A DNA stretch of 64,000 nucleotides from an uncultured Collinsella sp. (GTDB lineage Bacteria; Actinomycetota; Coriobacteriia; Coriobacteriales; Coriobacteriaceae): NCBI GenBank assembly GCA_900544865.1, contig UQXA01000004.1, positions 1 through 64,000 on the forward strand, in the 5' to 3' direction. The notes below the pieces were generated by a model. The model ran no database searches. It worked only from the letters and a program-made list of their open reading frames with translations, and had not been told where the DNA came from. Below, piece by piece: positions 1 to 8,357 of this stretch. The translations under genes were made by a program, and so were the position numbers. Every line of letters starts with the position of its first letter. The first letter of the stretch is position 1.

Positions 1-660
1 GCGGTCGGCGGGGCCATTGTGGCTCTTGACAGCGGATTGGGTCATATGAGCGAAAACCAAGATGGCGAGACGAGGCGCGAACCCCAAGGCGAGAACATCG
101 GCATCATCGCCCAGACCAGCGAGGGCGTCACACCCGCAGTCATCTCGATCATCCGCAGCAAGGTAACGGCCGAAGGAGATACAGCGGCAATCTTTGCCCG
201 TGCCATGAGCGCTGACGGCAAGACAATCGGCACCATCAAGATTGAGAACGCCGCCATCCAGACGCCCGAAGGCGGCAAGGTCATTGACTATCGCAAGCTC
301 CGTGACGGCATCTACGAGGCAGGCCAGGCCATCGGCACGGGCGACGCCACGGTCGACTCCCTCTATATCAAAGCAGTCGCCAAAAGTACGACCATCGCAC
401 CTCCCGAGGTAGCCAAGCCGGAAGACCCCAAGCCCGACGAGACCAAGCCCGCAGAAAGCAAGCCCGCGGAGTCCAAACAGAACCCCAAGCCTGAGGGCTC
501 AAAGCCGACCAAGGCCGTTGCGGCTTCAACCACGAAAGCCAAGACTACCGGCGTGCTCGCGGCAACCGGCGACACCTCGGGTGCGGCCATCGTGGCAACC
601 GTCCTTGCGGGAACAGCCGCTATCGCCGCAGGCACCATGGCGAGCCGTAAGCGTTCTTAA
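1..660 (+). CDS. Cell-wall-anchored surface protein, C-terminal part (5' end outside window)
   Basis: The reading frame is open from base 1, so only the C-terminal 219 residues are present. A folded-looking segment is followed by a Pro/Lys/Glu-rich stretch with repeated KPDETKPAESKPAES-like units (about bases 400-520), typical of wall-spanning regions. The protein ends with a sorting signal: LAATGD, a hydrophobic segment of about 20 residues, then SRKRS. This is the LPxTG-like layout recognised by a sortase, so the product is probably linked to peptidoglycan. A GTG at 19 and an ATG at 46 could initiate, but neither has a clear ribosome-binding site and the frame simply continues upstream. The ectodomain function is not recognisable here. 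Confidence 0.8.
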   Translation, partial: AVGGAIVALDSGLGHMSENQDGETRREPQGENIGIIAQTSEGVTPAVISIIRSKVTAEGDTAAIFARAMSADGKTIGTIKIENAAIQTPEGGKVIDYRKLRDGIYEAGQAIGTGDATVDSLYIKAVAKSTTIAPPEVAKPEDPKPDETKPAESKPAESKQNPKPEGSKPTKAVAASTTKAKTTGVLAATGDTSGAAIVATVLAGTAAIAAGTMASRKRS

Positions 661-717
661 ACGCCTCTGCGCACATGGCAGCTCCCGCGAAGGCCCCGAG
701 CCCCAGCACCGTTTAAC

Positions 718-755
718 AACGCCACCGCCGAGCTCCCCTCCGGCGGTGGCGTTTT
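718..755 (+). terminator. Intrinsic terminator of the surface-protein gene
   Basis: AACGCCACCGCCG pairs perfectly with CGGCGGTGGCGTT and ends in TTTT, about 60 bases after the stop codon. Confidence 0.85.
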
Positions 756-867
756 CCATATGAGTCCGCAGGGGATGCACGAGATTGTCTTTGGTCTAGC
801 CCAACCGGCATACGCTGGCGTGCGACAATTGGGGCTGCCGATATCACAACACTGAGAGAAGCCCGTC

Positions 868-1533
868 ATGGAAGCGCATCAAAAGCAGATAACCGTTTAT
901 TCGAATCATACGGAAAGCGCGCCTGTCATCTACCTTCCTGTGGTCGTGGGCGACGGCAGCGAGGTTTATAAGTGTTGCCGAGAGCTCGACTGTCCGCCAT
1001 TCGCCCTCGTCACCATTGGCGGGCTCGATTGGAATCGCGAGCTGAGCCCCTGGGCATGCGACGGGACCGTACGCGATGCCGAGCCTTTCGGCGGCCAAGC
1101 TGCCGATTTTCTTGATGAGCTGCTGAATCAGATAATCCCCCAGGTCGAGTCGTCGCTTCCTCAGCCGCCCACCTGGCGCGGCATTGCCGGTTACTCGCTC
1201 GCGGGCCTCTTCGCACTCTGGTCCCTCTGGCAAACCGACGCCTTTGACCGCGCCGCGAGCGCATCGGGGTCGCTATGGTTTCCCGACTTTGTCGACCGTG
1301 CCAGCACGGCCCCTTTTGCCGGCAGCCCGCAAGCCGTCTACCTGTCACTCGGCAAAAAGGAAACCAAGACGCCCAACCGCATGATGCGGCATGTACTCGA
1401 CGACACACGCGCGATGGAAGCGTTGCTCGTCGAGCGCGGCATTCCAACAACGCTGGAGCTCAACCCCGGCAATCACTTTGCCCAAACCGACTTACGCATG
1501 GCCCGCGGCATCCACTGGATACTGACGCATTAA
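868..1533 (+). CDS. Alpha/beta-hydrolase, esterase-D/Fes-like
   Basis: 221-residue alpha/beta hydrolase. The nucleophile elbow GYSLAG places the catalytic Ser at residue 110, and NPGNHF near the C-terminus supplies the likely catalytic His203; the acid is probably an Asp between them. The order and spacing fit the esterase-D/enterochelin-esterase-like family, which hydrolyses carboxylic esters. No signal peptide is seen, so it should be cytoplasmic. It is a single-gene unit between two hairpins and faces the uracil permease gene tail to tail. The substrate cannot be told from sequence; a siderophore ester is only one option, as no siderophore genes are nearby. Confidence 0.8.
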   Translation: MEAHQKQITVYSNHTESAPVIYLPVVVGDGSEVYKCCRELDCPPFALVTIGGLDWNRELSPWACDGTVRDAEPFGGQAADFLDELLNQIIPQVESSLPQPPTWRGIAGYSLAGLFALWSLWQTDAFDRAASASGSLWFPDFVDRASTAPFAGSPQAVYLSLGKKETKTPNRMMRHVLDDTRAMEALLVERGIPTTLELNPGNHFAQTDLRMARGIHWILTH

Positions 1534-1535
1534 AA

Positions 1536-1569
1536 ATGGTGCCCACACGCATATACGCATGGGCACCAT
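1536..1569. terminator. Bidirectional terminator between convergent genes
   Basis: Perfect 10-bp stem ATGGTGCCCA/TGGGCACCAT. T-rich DNA follows on both strands (TCTTGTTTT on +, ATTTTTAA on -), so it can end both the esterase and the permease transcripts. Confidence 0.85.
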
Positions 1570-1594
1570 ATCTTGTTTTAGCTGAACGCAGCTG

Positions 1595-2929
1595 CTACTC
1601 AGCAGCCTCCTCAAGCTCGGAGACATCAAACTCAAAGTCGTTACCCGGCAGGATGGCGTTGAGCACAATGCCCACCAGTGAGCCCACGGCAATGCCGGAC
1701 AGCGAAATGGTCACGCCGCCCAGCTCCAACACGATGGCGCCGGCGGTGCTGTACGCGATGCCGAGCGAAAGCACGAGCACCAGCGCGGCAACCAGCACGT
1801 TGCGGTTGTTCTGGAAATCGACCTGGTTCTCGATGAGGTTGCGAACGCCCACGGCACTAATCATGCCGTAGAGCACGAGCGACACGCCGCCGATTACACA
1901 CGCCGGCATGGCCGCAATGACGGCCGCGAACTTGGGGCAGAACGAAAGTACGATGGCGCAGCACGCGGCAATGCGAATCACGCGCGGGTCGAACACGCGC
2001 GTCAGGGCGAGCACGCCGGTGTTCTCACCATACGTAGTGTTGGCCGGAGCGCCAAAGAGCGAAGCCAGGATCGTGGCAAGACCATCGCCGAGCAGCGTGC
2101 GATGCAGGCCGGGATCGGCAATGTAGTTGCGCTCGCAAGTCGAACCGATAGCAGAGATATCGCCGATATGCTCGATCATGGTCGCAAAGGCCAACGGCAT
2201 GATGGTGATGATGGCCGTCGTGGCGAGGCCGCTATCGAACTGCGGCCCAAAGAGCGCAAACACGGTGTTGTCCCACACGACGGGCAAGCCAACCCAGGGA
2301 GCGGCTGCGACGCCCGAAAAATCGACCTCGCCCAGCGCAGTCGCAACGGCATAGCTCACCACAACGCCCAGCAGAATCGGCACGATCTTGACCATGCCGC
2401 GGCCCCAGATGTTGCAGATGACGATCACGGCCACAGCGATAACGGCGACAAGCCAGTTGGTCTGGCAGTTGGCAATGGCAGAGCTCGCCAGGATCAGGCC
2501 GATGGAAATGACAATGGGACCGGTCACCACCGGCGGAAAGAAGCGCATGACACGCTTGGCGCCAAATGCGCGGAACAGCGCTGCCAGCACCGGATAGAGC
2601 AGGCCGGCGCAGGCAACGCCCAAGCAAGCGTAAGGCAAAAGCTCGGCCTCGCCGTTGGGTGCAATGGCGGCATAGCCCGCGATAAAGGCAAACGACGAGC
2701 CCAGGAACGCGGGCACCTTACCGCGCGACAGGAAGTGGAACAGCAGGGTGCCCAAGCCGGCAAACAATAGTGTTGCCGAAACCGAGAGACCGGTGAGCAC
2801 GGGCACCAGCACGGTGGCGCCAAACATGGCAAACAGGTGCTGCAGGCCGAGCAAAAACATGCGCGGGCGGCCGAGCGATGACGCATCGTAGATGGCATCG
2901 GTGACGGCGGGCATCGAAGACTGGGACAT
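1595..2929 (-). CDS. uraA: Uracil permease (NCS2/UraA family)
   Basis: 444-residue polytopic membrane protein with the nucleobase-cation symporter-2 pattern. It begins with a QHLFAMFGATVLVP segment in TM1, has Gln/Glu-bearing signature helices (MIEHIGDISAIG), and carries the family motif GAPANTTYGENTGV. About 12-14 hydrophobic segments are visible. NCS2 proteins of this type import uracil with protons for pyrimidine salvage. The start is preceded by AAAGGAC. It is transcribed alone; about 120 bases separate it from the methionine-synthase-like gene upstream. The TACAAT at 2999-3004 on this strand could be its -10 box, but no good -35 was found. No PyrR-type leader was recognised. Confidence 0.93.
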   Translation of the reverse strand: MSQSSMPAVTDAIYDASSLGRPRMFLLGLQHLFAMFGATVLVPVLTGLSVSATLLFAGLGTLLFHFLSRGKVPAFLGSSFAFIAGYAAIAPNGEAELLPYACLGVACAGLLYPVLAALFRAFGAKRVMRFFPPVVTGPIVISIGLILASSAIANCQTNWLVAVIAVAVIVICNIWGRGMVKIVPILLGVVVSYAVATALGEVDFSGVAAAPWVGLPVVWDNTVFALFGPQFDSGLATTAIITIMPLAFATMIEHIGDISAIGSTCERNYIADPGLHRTLLGDGLATILASLFGAPANTTYGENTGVLALTRVFDPRVIRIAACCAIVLSFCPKFAAVIAAMPACVIGGVSLVLYGMISAVGVRNLIENQVDFQNNRNVLVAALVLVLSLGIAYSTAGAIVLELGGVTISLSGIAVGSLVGIVLNAILPGNDFEFDVSELEEAAE

Positions 2930-3051
2930 GGATGTCCTTTCGAATGGAAGGACGATCGGGCATATCGGATAACCTGCCCGAACGATACGATCCGAACCAT
3001 TGTACGCGATACGCTATGTCTCGCACGCGCCGTCACCTGCGAACGGTAGCG

Positions 3052-4185
3052 TTACTTCCAAACGCGCTCGGCAATGCTCCTGACCAGCGCGATCTTTGCC
3101 CACTGCTCGTCCTCGGTCAGCTTGTTGCCAATCTCGCAGCTGGCAAAGCCACACTGCGGAGACAGATACAGGTTCTCGAGCGGCACGTACTTTGCCGCCT
3201 CGCGGATGCGCTCGACAATAGCGTCCTCGTTCTCGAGCTCTGCCGCCTTGGTAGTCACCAAGCCCAGCACGACCTTCTTGCCGGGAGCAACGTACTTGAG
3301 CGGCTCAAAACCACCGGCGCGCGGCGTGTCGAACTCCAAATAGAACGCATCGACATCCTCATGCGCAAACAGGTACGGCGCGATGGGGTCGTAGCCGCCC
3401 TCAAAAGCGTAGGTGGAGTGGTAGTTGCCGCGGCATACATGCGTGTTGATGACCAGATCGTCGGGCTTGTCCGCGATGGCGGCATTGTTGAGCGCCACGC
3501 CCAGCTCGCTCACCTTTTGCAGGTCAACCGGGCTCATGCCAGTCTTGGACACAAAGTCGGTATCGCAATAGATGCCCCAGGTGCAGTCATCAAATTGGAT
3601 GTTGCGGCAGCCTGCGGCATACAGGTCGGCAATCACGGTGCGATATGCTGCAGCGATGGCATCGGCAAGTTCTTCGTCGGTCTTATAAACGGCACGTAGA
3701 CTCTCCTGCTGGCCGTCGCAGCGGTCGAGCGTAACTTCGGAGAACGTCTGGATCGGCGCCGGAATGGTTTGCCGCGCGACCTGGCCCTCTCCCTCAAGCG
3801 CCTTGACAAACTTAAAGTGCTCGACGAACGGATGGTTCTCGCCGCTGATGGGGCCGGTCACCACGGCGGTATCGGCCGTGGTCTCCTCGTCGTGGAACAT
3901 ATAGCCCGTACGCGAGGTACGGCGTTCAATGCCGTTGAGCCCCCACATAAAGTCGAGGTGCCAGTAGCTGCGGCGGAACTCGCCATCGGTGATGACCTGT
4001 AGGCCGGCGGCCTTTTGCTTAGCCACCAAGTCGCGAATGGCCTCGTCCTCGACGGCCTTAAGACCGGCGGCGTCGAGTGTGCCCGCGGCATAGGCGGCAC
4101 GGGCGTCCTTCACAGCCTGCGGACGAAGAAAACTGCCGACGATATCGACGCGAAACGGCGCGTTCGGTTGAATCGAAATACTCAT
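3052..4185 (-). CDS. Cobalamin-independent methionine synthase-like protein (MetE C-terminal domain family, YxjG-like)
   Basis: 377 residues covering only the catalytic zinc-binding half of MetE. Visible motifs include TDGEFRRSYWHLDF near the N-terminus, NIQFDD, HVCRGN and SPQCGFAS; the His and Cys of HVC, a Glu in YLEFD and the Cys of PQCG match the zinc/thiolate site of the family. Such short proteins transfer a methyl group to homocysteine-type thiols; the methyl donor is not certain. The start is set at the ATG at 4185, which has AAGGGAG six bases upstream. A longer frame reaching 4203 would start inside that ribosome-binding site. A LysR regulator lies directly upstream, and palindromes in the gap suggest control by it. 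Confidence 0.85.
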   Translation of the reverse strand: MSISIQPNAPFRVDIVGSFLRPQAVKDARAAYAAGTLDAAGLKAVEDEAIRDLVAKQKAAGLQVITDGEFRRSYWHLDFMWGLNGIERRTSRTGYMFHDEETTADTAVVTGPISGENHPFVEHFKFVKALEGEGQVARQTIPAPIQTFSEVTLDRCDGQQESLRAVYKTDEELADAIAAAYRTVIADLYAAGCRNIQFDDCTWGIYCDTDFVSKTGMSPVDLQKVSELGVALNNAAIADKPDDLVINTHVCRGNYHSTYAFEGGYDPIAPYLFAHEDVDAFYLEFDTPRAGGFEPLKYVAPGKKVVLGLVTTKAAELENEDAIVERIREAAKYVPLENLYLSPQCGFASCEIGNKLTEDEQWAKIALVRSIAERVWK

Positions 4186-4225
4186 AGATATCTCCCTTTG
4201 CATTGGTTGCTTTACTGGGACAAAG

Positions 4226-4239
4226 TATGAGCGCTCATA
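4226..4239. promoter_or_regulatory. 14-bp palindrome in leader of the MetE-like gene
   Basis: TATGAGCGCTCATA is a perfect palindrome about 40 bases upstream of the start codon. It is a possible operator; no regulator can be assigned directly. Confidence 0.4.
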
Positions 4240-4272
4240 TAGCCATCGTAAAATATACGTTTATAACAGTTT

Positions 4273-4293
4273 GATATAGATGCTTCCTATATC
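4273..4293. promoter_or_regulatory. Candidate LysR-type operator upstream of the MetE-like gene
   Basis: GATATAG-7-CTATATC is an inverted repeat with the T-N11-A geometry of LysR boxes. It lies between the LysR gene and the MetE-like gene it probably controls. Confidence 0.5.
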
Positions 4294-4340
4294 AGTTTGG
4301 ACTGCCGTAAAGAGATTTGACCCGTGCAGAACGCAGCAGT

Positions 4341-5237
4341 CTAGATATGCTGACGAATCGCGTCGATATAGGCCTGCCCATAGCGCGTGAGCGTCGTGTT
4401 TTTGCGCGTGATGATACCAATCTCCATGTACTCGTCCACATCGAGCGGAATGGAGATAATACCTGGACCGTTGAGCTCGTGGCTGATCACGCCCGAACAC
4501 ACCGTGTAGCCGTTGAGGCCCATGGCCAGGTTGAACAGTGTCGCACGGTCACGCACGCGGATATTCTTGCGGCGCTCAAAGGTCGAGGTCAGTTCCTCGG
4601 AATAGTAGAACGAGTTATAACTGCCCTGCTCATAGGACAAGAACGGGTAGTCTTCCAAGTCCTCGAGCGTCACGCTGGCGCAGTCCGCCAGTGGATGGTC
4701 GGCGCAGACGAAGACATGCGGCGTGGCGCAGAAGAGTCCTTCGAACACGAGCTCGTTGGCCACCAGCATGCGCTCGATGACCTCGCGGTTATGCTCGGAT
4801 AAGTACAGGATGCCCAGTTCGCTTTTCATATGCGCGACATCCTCGATAATCTCGTGAGTCTGCTCCTCGCGCAGGGTGAAGTCGTAACGCGCGGCATCGA
4901 ACTCGCGGATCACGTCGACAAACGCGTTGACGGCAAAGGAATAATGCTGGCAGCTCACACTAAAGTGCGGCACCTGCTCGGATGCGCCCTTGTACTTGCC
5001 CTCGAGCAGGTCGGCCTGGTCGAGTACCTGGCGCGCATAGCCCAAGAAGGTCTCGCCTTCCTCGGACACAATGACGCCCTTGTTGGTGCGCTCAAAGATG
5101 TGCACACCCATCTCGTTTTCGAGATCGCGAATCGACGCGGTAATCGAAGGCTGCGATACAAAGAGCCGGCGCGAGGCCTCGGTAATGCTGCCGCATTCGG
5201 CAACTTTGACGACATATCTGAGCTGCTGGAGCTTCAT
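4341..5237 (-). CDS. LysR-family transcriptional regulator
   Basis: 298 residues. The N-terminal winged helix-turn-helix (about 1-60, with GSITEASRRLFVSQPSITASIRDLE-type pattern) is followed by a LysR substrate-binding domain to the end. The gene starts only 10 bases after the upstream phosphatase gene, so the two are likely cotranscribed. It lies directly upstream of the MetE-like gene on the same strand, and an inverted repeat typical of LysR operators lies between them. A role in sulfur or methionine metabolism, as with MetR or CysB, is therefore plausible, but the effector is not evident. Confidence 0.88.
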   Translation of the reverse strand: MKLQQLRYVVKVAECGSITEASRRLFVSQPSITASIRDLENEMGVHIFERTNKGVIVSEEGETFLGYARQVLDQADLLEGKYKGASEQVPHFSVSCQHYSFAVNAFVDVIREFDAARYDFTLREEQTHEIIEDVAHMKSELGILYLSEHNREVIERMLVANELVFEGLFCATPHVFVCADHPLADCASVTLEDLEDYPFLSYEQGSYNSFYYSEELTSTFERRKNIRVRDRATLFNLAMGLNGYTVCSGVISHELNGPGIISIPLDVDEYMEIGIITRKNTTLTRYGQAYIDAIRQHI

Positions 5238-5247
5238 AGCTTTCTCC

Positions 5248-6156
5248 CTAGACGTTCGTGACGTCGAAACCTGTCACATCCATCTGACGCATAAACGGCG
5301 GCATTTCCCCCGTCGCAGCGCAGGCGGCAATCTGATGCAGAGCCCCGGCGACCGCATCGTCTGCCGCAGCGCCGATATGCCAGCGCGCGGCAGCCGTGAC
5401 AGCCTCGTTGGCATTGGCGACTGCAACGGAGTTGGGGACGGCACCGATCATGGGCAGATCGTTATCGGAATCGCCAAATACGGCCACCTCATCGGGCGTC
5501 AGGTCCAAAGCGCGCGCCAACTCCAGCGCAGCGCAACCCTTGTCCCAACCTGCTGGAAGGATGTCAAACAGGCGCACTCGGTTGTTGGGAAACACAAGCG
5601 AGAGTTCCGGCACCTCAACGGCAACGCGCTCGCGTAGCTCCGCGAGCTCCTCACGCGAACGGGCACTCCAGATATTCGCCTTGAACACCGGCGCGTCGTC
5701 GACGACAGGACGGCACGGGGCCTCTTCGCCTTTGAGCCATGCGTTGCCGCCCGACTCCATGGCGCGACGAACGCGCTCGGGGTCACTCGTCACGCAATAG
5801 GCATCGTTACCCCAAAAGTCATCACCCAGGCTGTAGACCTTCAGGTAGGTATCATCGGTCTCCTGCTCCAGATAGTCGGCCAAGCGCATCAGAGCATCGT
5901 TGTCGATCGCGCGCGAGGTGACTACTTCGCCGTCGACAAACATCACCTGGCCGTTACAGAACGCACCAGTCGAAAAACACTCGGAACGGTTTTTGAACAT
6001 CCAGCCCATCGCGGACGGCTGACGACCCGAAACCGGGCCAAAGTGCAGACCCGCCGCTTGCATGGCATGAATACCCTCAATGGCGTAGTCGCTGACGCCG
6101 TCATGCCCGGCTGGAATCAGCGTATCGTCCATATCGGTCAGCACAAGTTTGATCAT
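5248..6156 (-). CDS. Cof-type HAD-IIB phosphatase
   Basis: 302-residue haloacid-dehalogenase hydrolase. Motif I is DMDDT at residues 8-12 (nucleophile and acid/base Asp), motif II the Ser of SGR, motif III the Lys of GWDKG, and motif IV GDSDNDLPM. A large cap between motifs II and III places it in the Cof/IIB group, whose members dephosphorylate sugar phosphates, pyridoxal phosphate or nucleotide intermediates. It is the first gene of an apparent two-gene unit with the LysR regulator. It runs divergently from the thiamine operon. Substrate unknown. Confidence 0.88.
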   Translation of the reverse strand: MIKLVLTDMDDTLIPAGHDGVSDYAIEGIHAMQAAGLHFGPVSGRQPSAMGWMFKNRSECFSTGAFCNGQVMFVDGEVVTSRAIDNDALMRLADYLEQETDDTYLKVYSLGDDFWGNDAYCVTSDPERVRRAMESGGNAWLKGEEAPCRPVVDDAPVFKANIWSARSREELAELRERVAVEVPELSLVFPNNRVRLFDILPAGWDKGCAALELARALDLTPDEVAVFGDSDNDLPMIGAVPNSVAVANANEAVTAAARWHIGAAADDAVAGALHQIAACAATGEMPPFMRQMDVTGFDVTNV

Positions 6157-6224
6157 AGAGTCCCCCAGTCATTTTCACCGCAACCATTGTAACGGTGCGC
6201 TAGTATAGGGAACAACAGATTCGA

Positions 6225-6318
6225 TGCGGGAGTGCCGGCGGTGCAAACCACAAGGCTGAGAGGGCAATGGGCCCAATCCTTTGAACCTGTCAGTTAATGC
6301 TGGCGTAGGGAGCATGCC
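6225..6318 (+). ncRNA. TPP riboswitch (THI element)
   Basis: The conserved thi-box is present in order: a GC-rich 5' stem, GGCTGAGAG, the variable helix, CCTTTGAACCTGT, then a TAATGCTGGCGTAGGGA-type 3' segment. It precedes thiM and is followed at once by a hairpin with a T-run. Thiamine pyrophosphate should favour termination and lower expression of the operon. Confidence 0.95.
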
Positions 6319-6326
6319 GCCTTTAC

Positions 6327-6357
6327 AGGGGCGCTGTCTATGCACAGCGCCCCTTTT
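6327..6357 (+). terminator. TPP-controlled attenuator hairpin
   Basis: AGGGGCGCTGT pairs with ACAGCGCCCCT and ends in TTTT. It lies between the riboswitch aptamer and the thiM ribosome-binding site, so it is the expression platform. Confidence 0.88.
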
Positions 6358-6379
6358 CTATGCCAAGGAGGCATGTGCA

Positions 6380-7219
6380 GTGATTGATTCGGAACAGCTT
6401 AAGCAACATGTGATCAAGGCCGTGAATGAGATTCGCGCTACCAATCCGATGGCCGGTTCCATCACCAACACGGTGACGATCGACTTTGTCGCCAACGCAC
6501 AGCTCGCCGTGGGCGGATCGGCCGCCATGGTCTATCTGCCCGACGAGGGCGAGGCACTCGTTGCCGGTGGCGGCGCCATCTATCTCAATATGGGCACGCT
6601 CTTCCCCATCTACGAGCAGACGATTCCCCGCGCGGCCAAGGCGGCACACGACGCCGGCAAGCCCTGGGTGCTCGATCCGGTTGGCCTGGGTATCGGTAAC
6701 CTGCGCACCCAGCTGGTAAACGAGCTCAAGCAGTACAAGCCCGCCATCGTGCGCGGCAACGCCTCCGAGATTATCGCGCTCGCCGGCCTGTGGGGTCTTG
6801 AGGGCGAGGCGGCCGATCTGAGCCGCGTGCGCGGTGTCGATACCACCGACACGGTCGACGCCGCCCGCGATGCCGCCGTGGCGCTCGCCCGCTACACCGG
6901 CGGCGCCGTAGTGGTCTCGGGCGAAGTCGACCTGATTACCGACGGCACAACCGTGGCCAAGTCCCACGGCGGCAGCCCGCTCATGTCCAAGATCACCGGT
7001 TGCGGCTGCTCGCAGGGCGGCGTGCTGGCCGTGTATGCCTGCGCCACCGATCCGTTTACGGCAGCCGTCTGCGGCACCGCCGTCTACAACGTTGCCGGCA
7101 CGCGTGCCGCCGCTGTCGCCGATGCCCCGGCAAGCTTTAAGGTTGCCTTTATCGATGAGCTCTACCGCGCGACCGCCCAAAACATCGCTGATAACAAACT
7201 CGAGCTCGAGGAGGCATAA
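6380..7219 (+). CDS. thiM: Hydroxyethylthiazole kinase
   Basis: 279 residues. It phosphorylates 4-methyl-5-(2-hydroxyethyl)thiazole for thiamine salvage. Family features are visible: a N-terminal GSITNTVTIDFVANAQLA-type segment, LDPVGLG, VRGNASEI and the anion-hole/catalytic loop TGCGCSQGG (Cys210). The frame is open back through the riboswitch to 6281, but the GTG at 6380 is chosen because AAGGAGG (6365-6371) lies 8 bases before it and the attenuator hairpin lies upstream. It is the first gene of a riboswitch-controlled operon with a thiamine-binding protein and thiE. No thiC, thiD or thiG is present, so this operon encodes salvage rather than full synthesis. Confidence 0.95.
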   Translation: MIDSEQLKQHVIKAVNEIRATNPMAGSITNTVTIDFVANAQLAVGGSAAMVYLPDEGEALVAGGGAIYLNMGTLFPIYEQTIPRAAKAAHDAGKPWVLDPVGLGIGNLRTQLVNELKQYKPAIVRGNASEIIALAGLWGLEGEAADLSRVRGVDTTDTVDAARDAAVALARYTGGAVVVSGEVDLITDGTTVAKSHGGSPLMSKITGCGCSQGGVLAVYACATDPFTAAVCGTAVYNVAGTRAAAVADAPASFKVAFIDELYRATAQNIADNKLELEEA

Positions 7220-7222
7220 GCC

Positions 7223-7564
7223 ATGTCCGAGCCCGCAACCAATGCCGGTATGAACACGCTCGTCGCTGTGGCCATCGCCCCATGCGGCACCGGCGATGAG
7301 CTATCCGCCGAGGTCGCCGAGGTCGTGCGCGTCATTCGCGAGAGCGGCCTTCCCAACCGCACTACCTCGATGTTCACCGAGATCGAGGGCGACTGGGACG
7401 AGGTCATGCAGGTCGTGCGCGACGCAACCTTTGTGTTGGCGAGCAAGGGCATCCGCACCGAAGTCGTGCTCAAAGCCGATATCCGGCCCGGATTTACCGA
7501 CACCATGACCGGCAAACTCGAGCGCATGGAAGCACAGATCAAAAAGCAGGAGGAAGCACGATGA
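7223..7564 (+). CDS. Thiamine-binding protein (MTH1187/YkoF family)
   Basis: 113 residues of the small alpha/beta thiamine-binding family (formerly DUF77, Pfam Thiamine_BP). The pattern VAVAIAPCGTGDELS, MFTEIEGDWDEVMQVV and VVLKADIRPG matches that family. The start follows the thiM stop by 3 bases. Its last codons overlap the thiE start by 4 bases (ATGA), so translation is coupled. It probably binds thiamine or a thiazole/pyrimidine moiety in the cytoplasm. Family members were long uncharacterised, so the biochemical role is inferred from the family and the TPP-controlled operon. Confidence 0.85.
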   Translation: MSEPATNAGMNTLVAVAIAPCGTGDELSAEVAEVVRVIRESGLPNRTTSMFTEIEGDWDEVMQVVRDATFVLASKGIRTEVVLKADIRPGFTDTMTGKLERMEAQIKKQEEAR

Positions 7565-8256
7565 GCATCCGCGACAACCTTGATATCTCGGCCTATCTGG
7601 TACTCGGCCCCGAAAACACGCTCGGACGCCCCGTGGGCGATGTGGTGGCCCAGGCGCTCGACGCCGGCTTTACCTGCATCCAGGTGCGCTCCAAGGTGGC
7701 AAGCGCCCGCGAGATCATTGCGCTGACCGGCGACGCCGCGCAGGCAATCGCTCAGGCCGGCAAGACCGGTCAGGTCGCCTTGCTGATCGACGACCGTCTG
7801 GACTGTGTGCTTGCCGCACGCGAGCAGGGTATTGCTGTCGACGGCGTGCACGTGGGCCAAAGCGATATTCCCGTCGAGGTCTGTCGCAAGTTGCTGGGCC
7901 CCGACGCCATCGTGGGCCTTTCGGCCCGTTGCGAGGAGATGCTCGAGTACGTCAAGACCGCCGACATGAGCCTAGTCGACTACCTGGGCATCGGCCCACT
8001 CCACGAGACCGAGACCAAGCGCGACTGCGGACGCGCGGCCGACGGCTCTATCATCACCAAGAGCTTTGAGGACCTGGCCGCACTCCACGCGGCAAGCCCC
8101 GTGCCCATCGTGGTGGGCGGCGGCGTCAAGACGGCCGACCTGCCGCAGCTCAAAGCCACCGGCGTCGATGGCTTCTTTGTGGTGAGCGCTGTCTGCAGTG
8201 CCGACGACCCCTACGCCGCGGCCAAGGAGCTTGTCGACACCTGGCAGCAGGCATAG
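7561..8256 (+). CDS. thiE: Thiamine-phosphate synthase
   Basis: 231-residue TIM barrel that joins HMP-pyrophosphate and thiazole phosphate to make thiamine phosphate. Visible motifs: IQVRSK (pyrophosphate-binding region), LLIDDRLD, DGVHVGQSD, and near the C-terminus VVGGGVKTADL with the phosphate-binding glycines. Start ATG overlaps the preceding stop (ATGA). It is the last gene of the riboswitch operon and supplies the coupling step after ThiM. Confidence 0.94.
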   Translation: MSIRDNLDISAYLVLGPENTLGRPVGDVVAQALDAGFTCIQVRSKVASAREIIALTGDAAQAIAQAGKTGQVALLIDDRLDCVLAAREQGIAVDGVHVGQSDIPVEVCRKLLGPDAIVGLSARCEEMLEYVKTADMSLVDYLGIGPLHETETKRDCGRAADGSIITKSFEDLAALHAASPVPIVVGGGVKTADLPQLKATGVDGFFVVSAVCSADDPYAAAKELVDTWQQA

Positions 8257-8300
8257 GCATAAGCCGAGCAGCTGATTCGCAGTCTCATATCTTCAGCAAT

Positions 8301-8346
8301 GGAAAGCGCATCCCAGTTTGGATCTCCATTCCGGGATGCGCTTTCC
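8301..8346. terminator. Terminator hairpin between thiE and the convergent patatin gene
   Basis: GGAAAGCGCATCCC pairs perfectly with GGGATGCGCTTTCC across an 18-base loop. The T-tract is short, so it may act on both strands as a strong hairpin rather than a classical terminator. Confidence 0.7.
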
Positions 8347-8357
8347 GCATGCGACCC

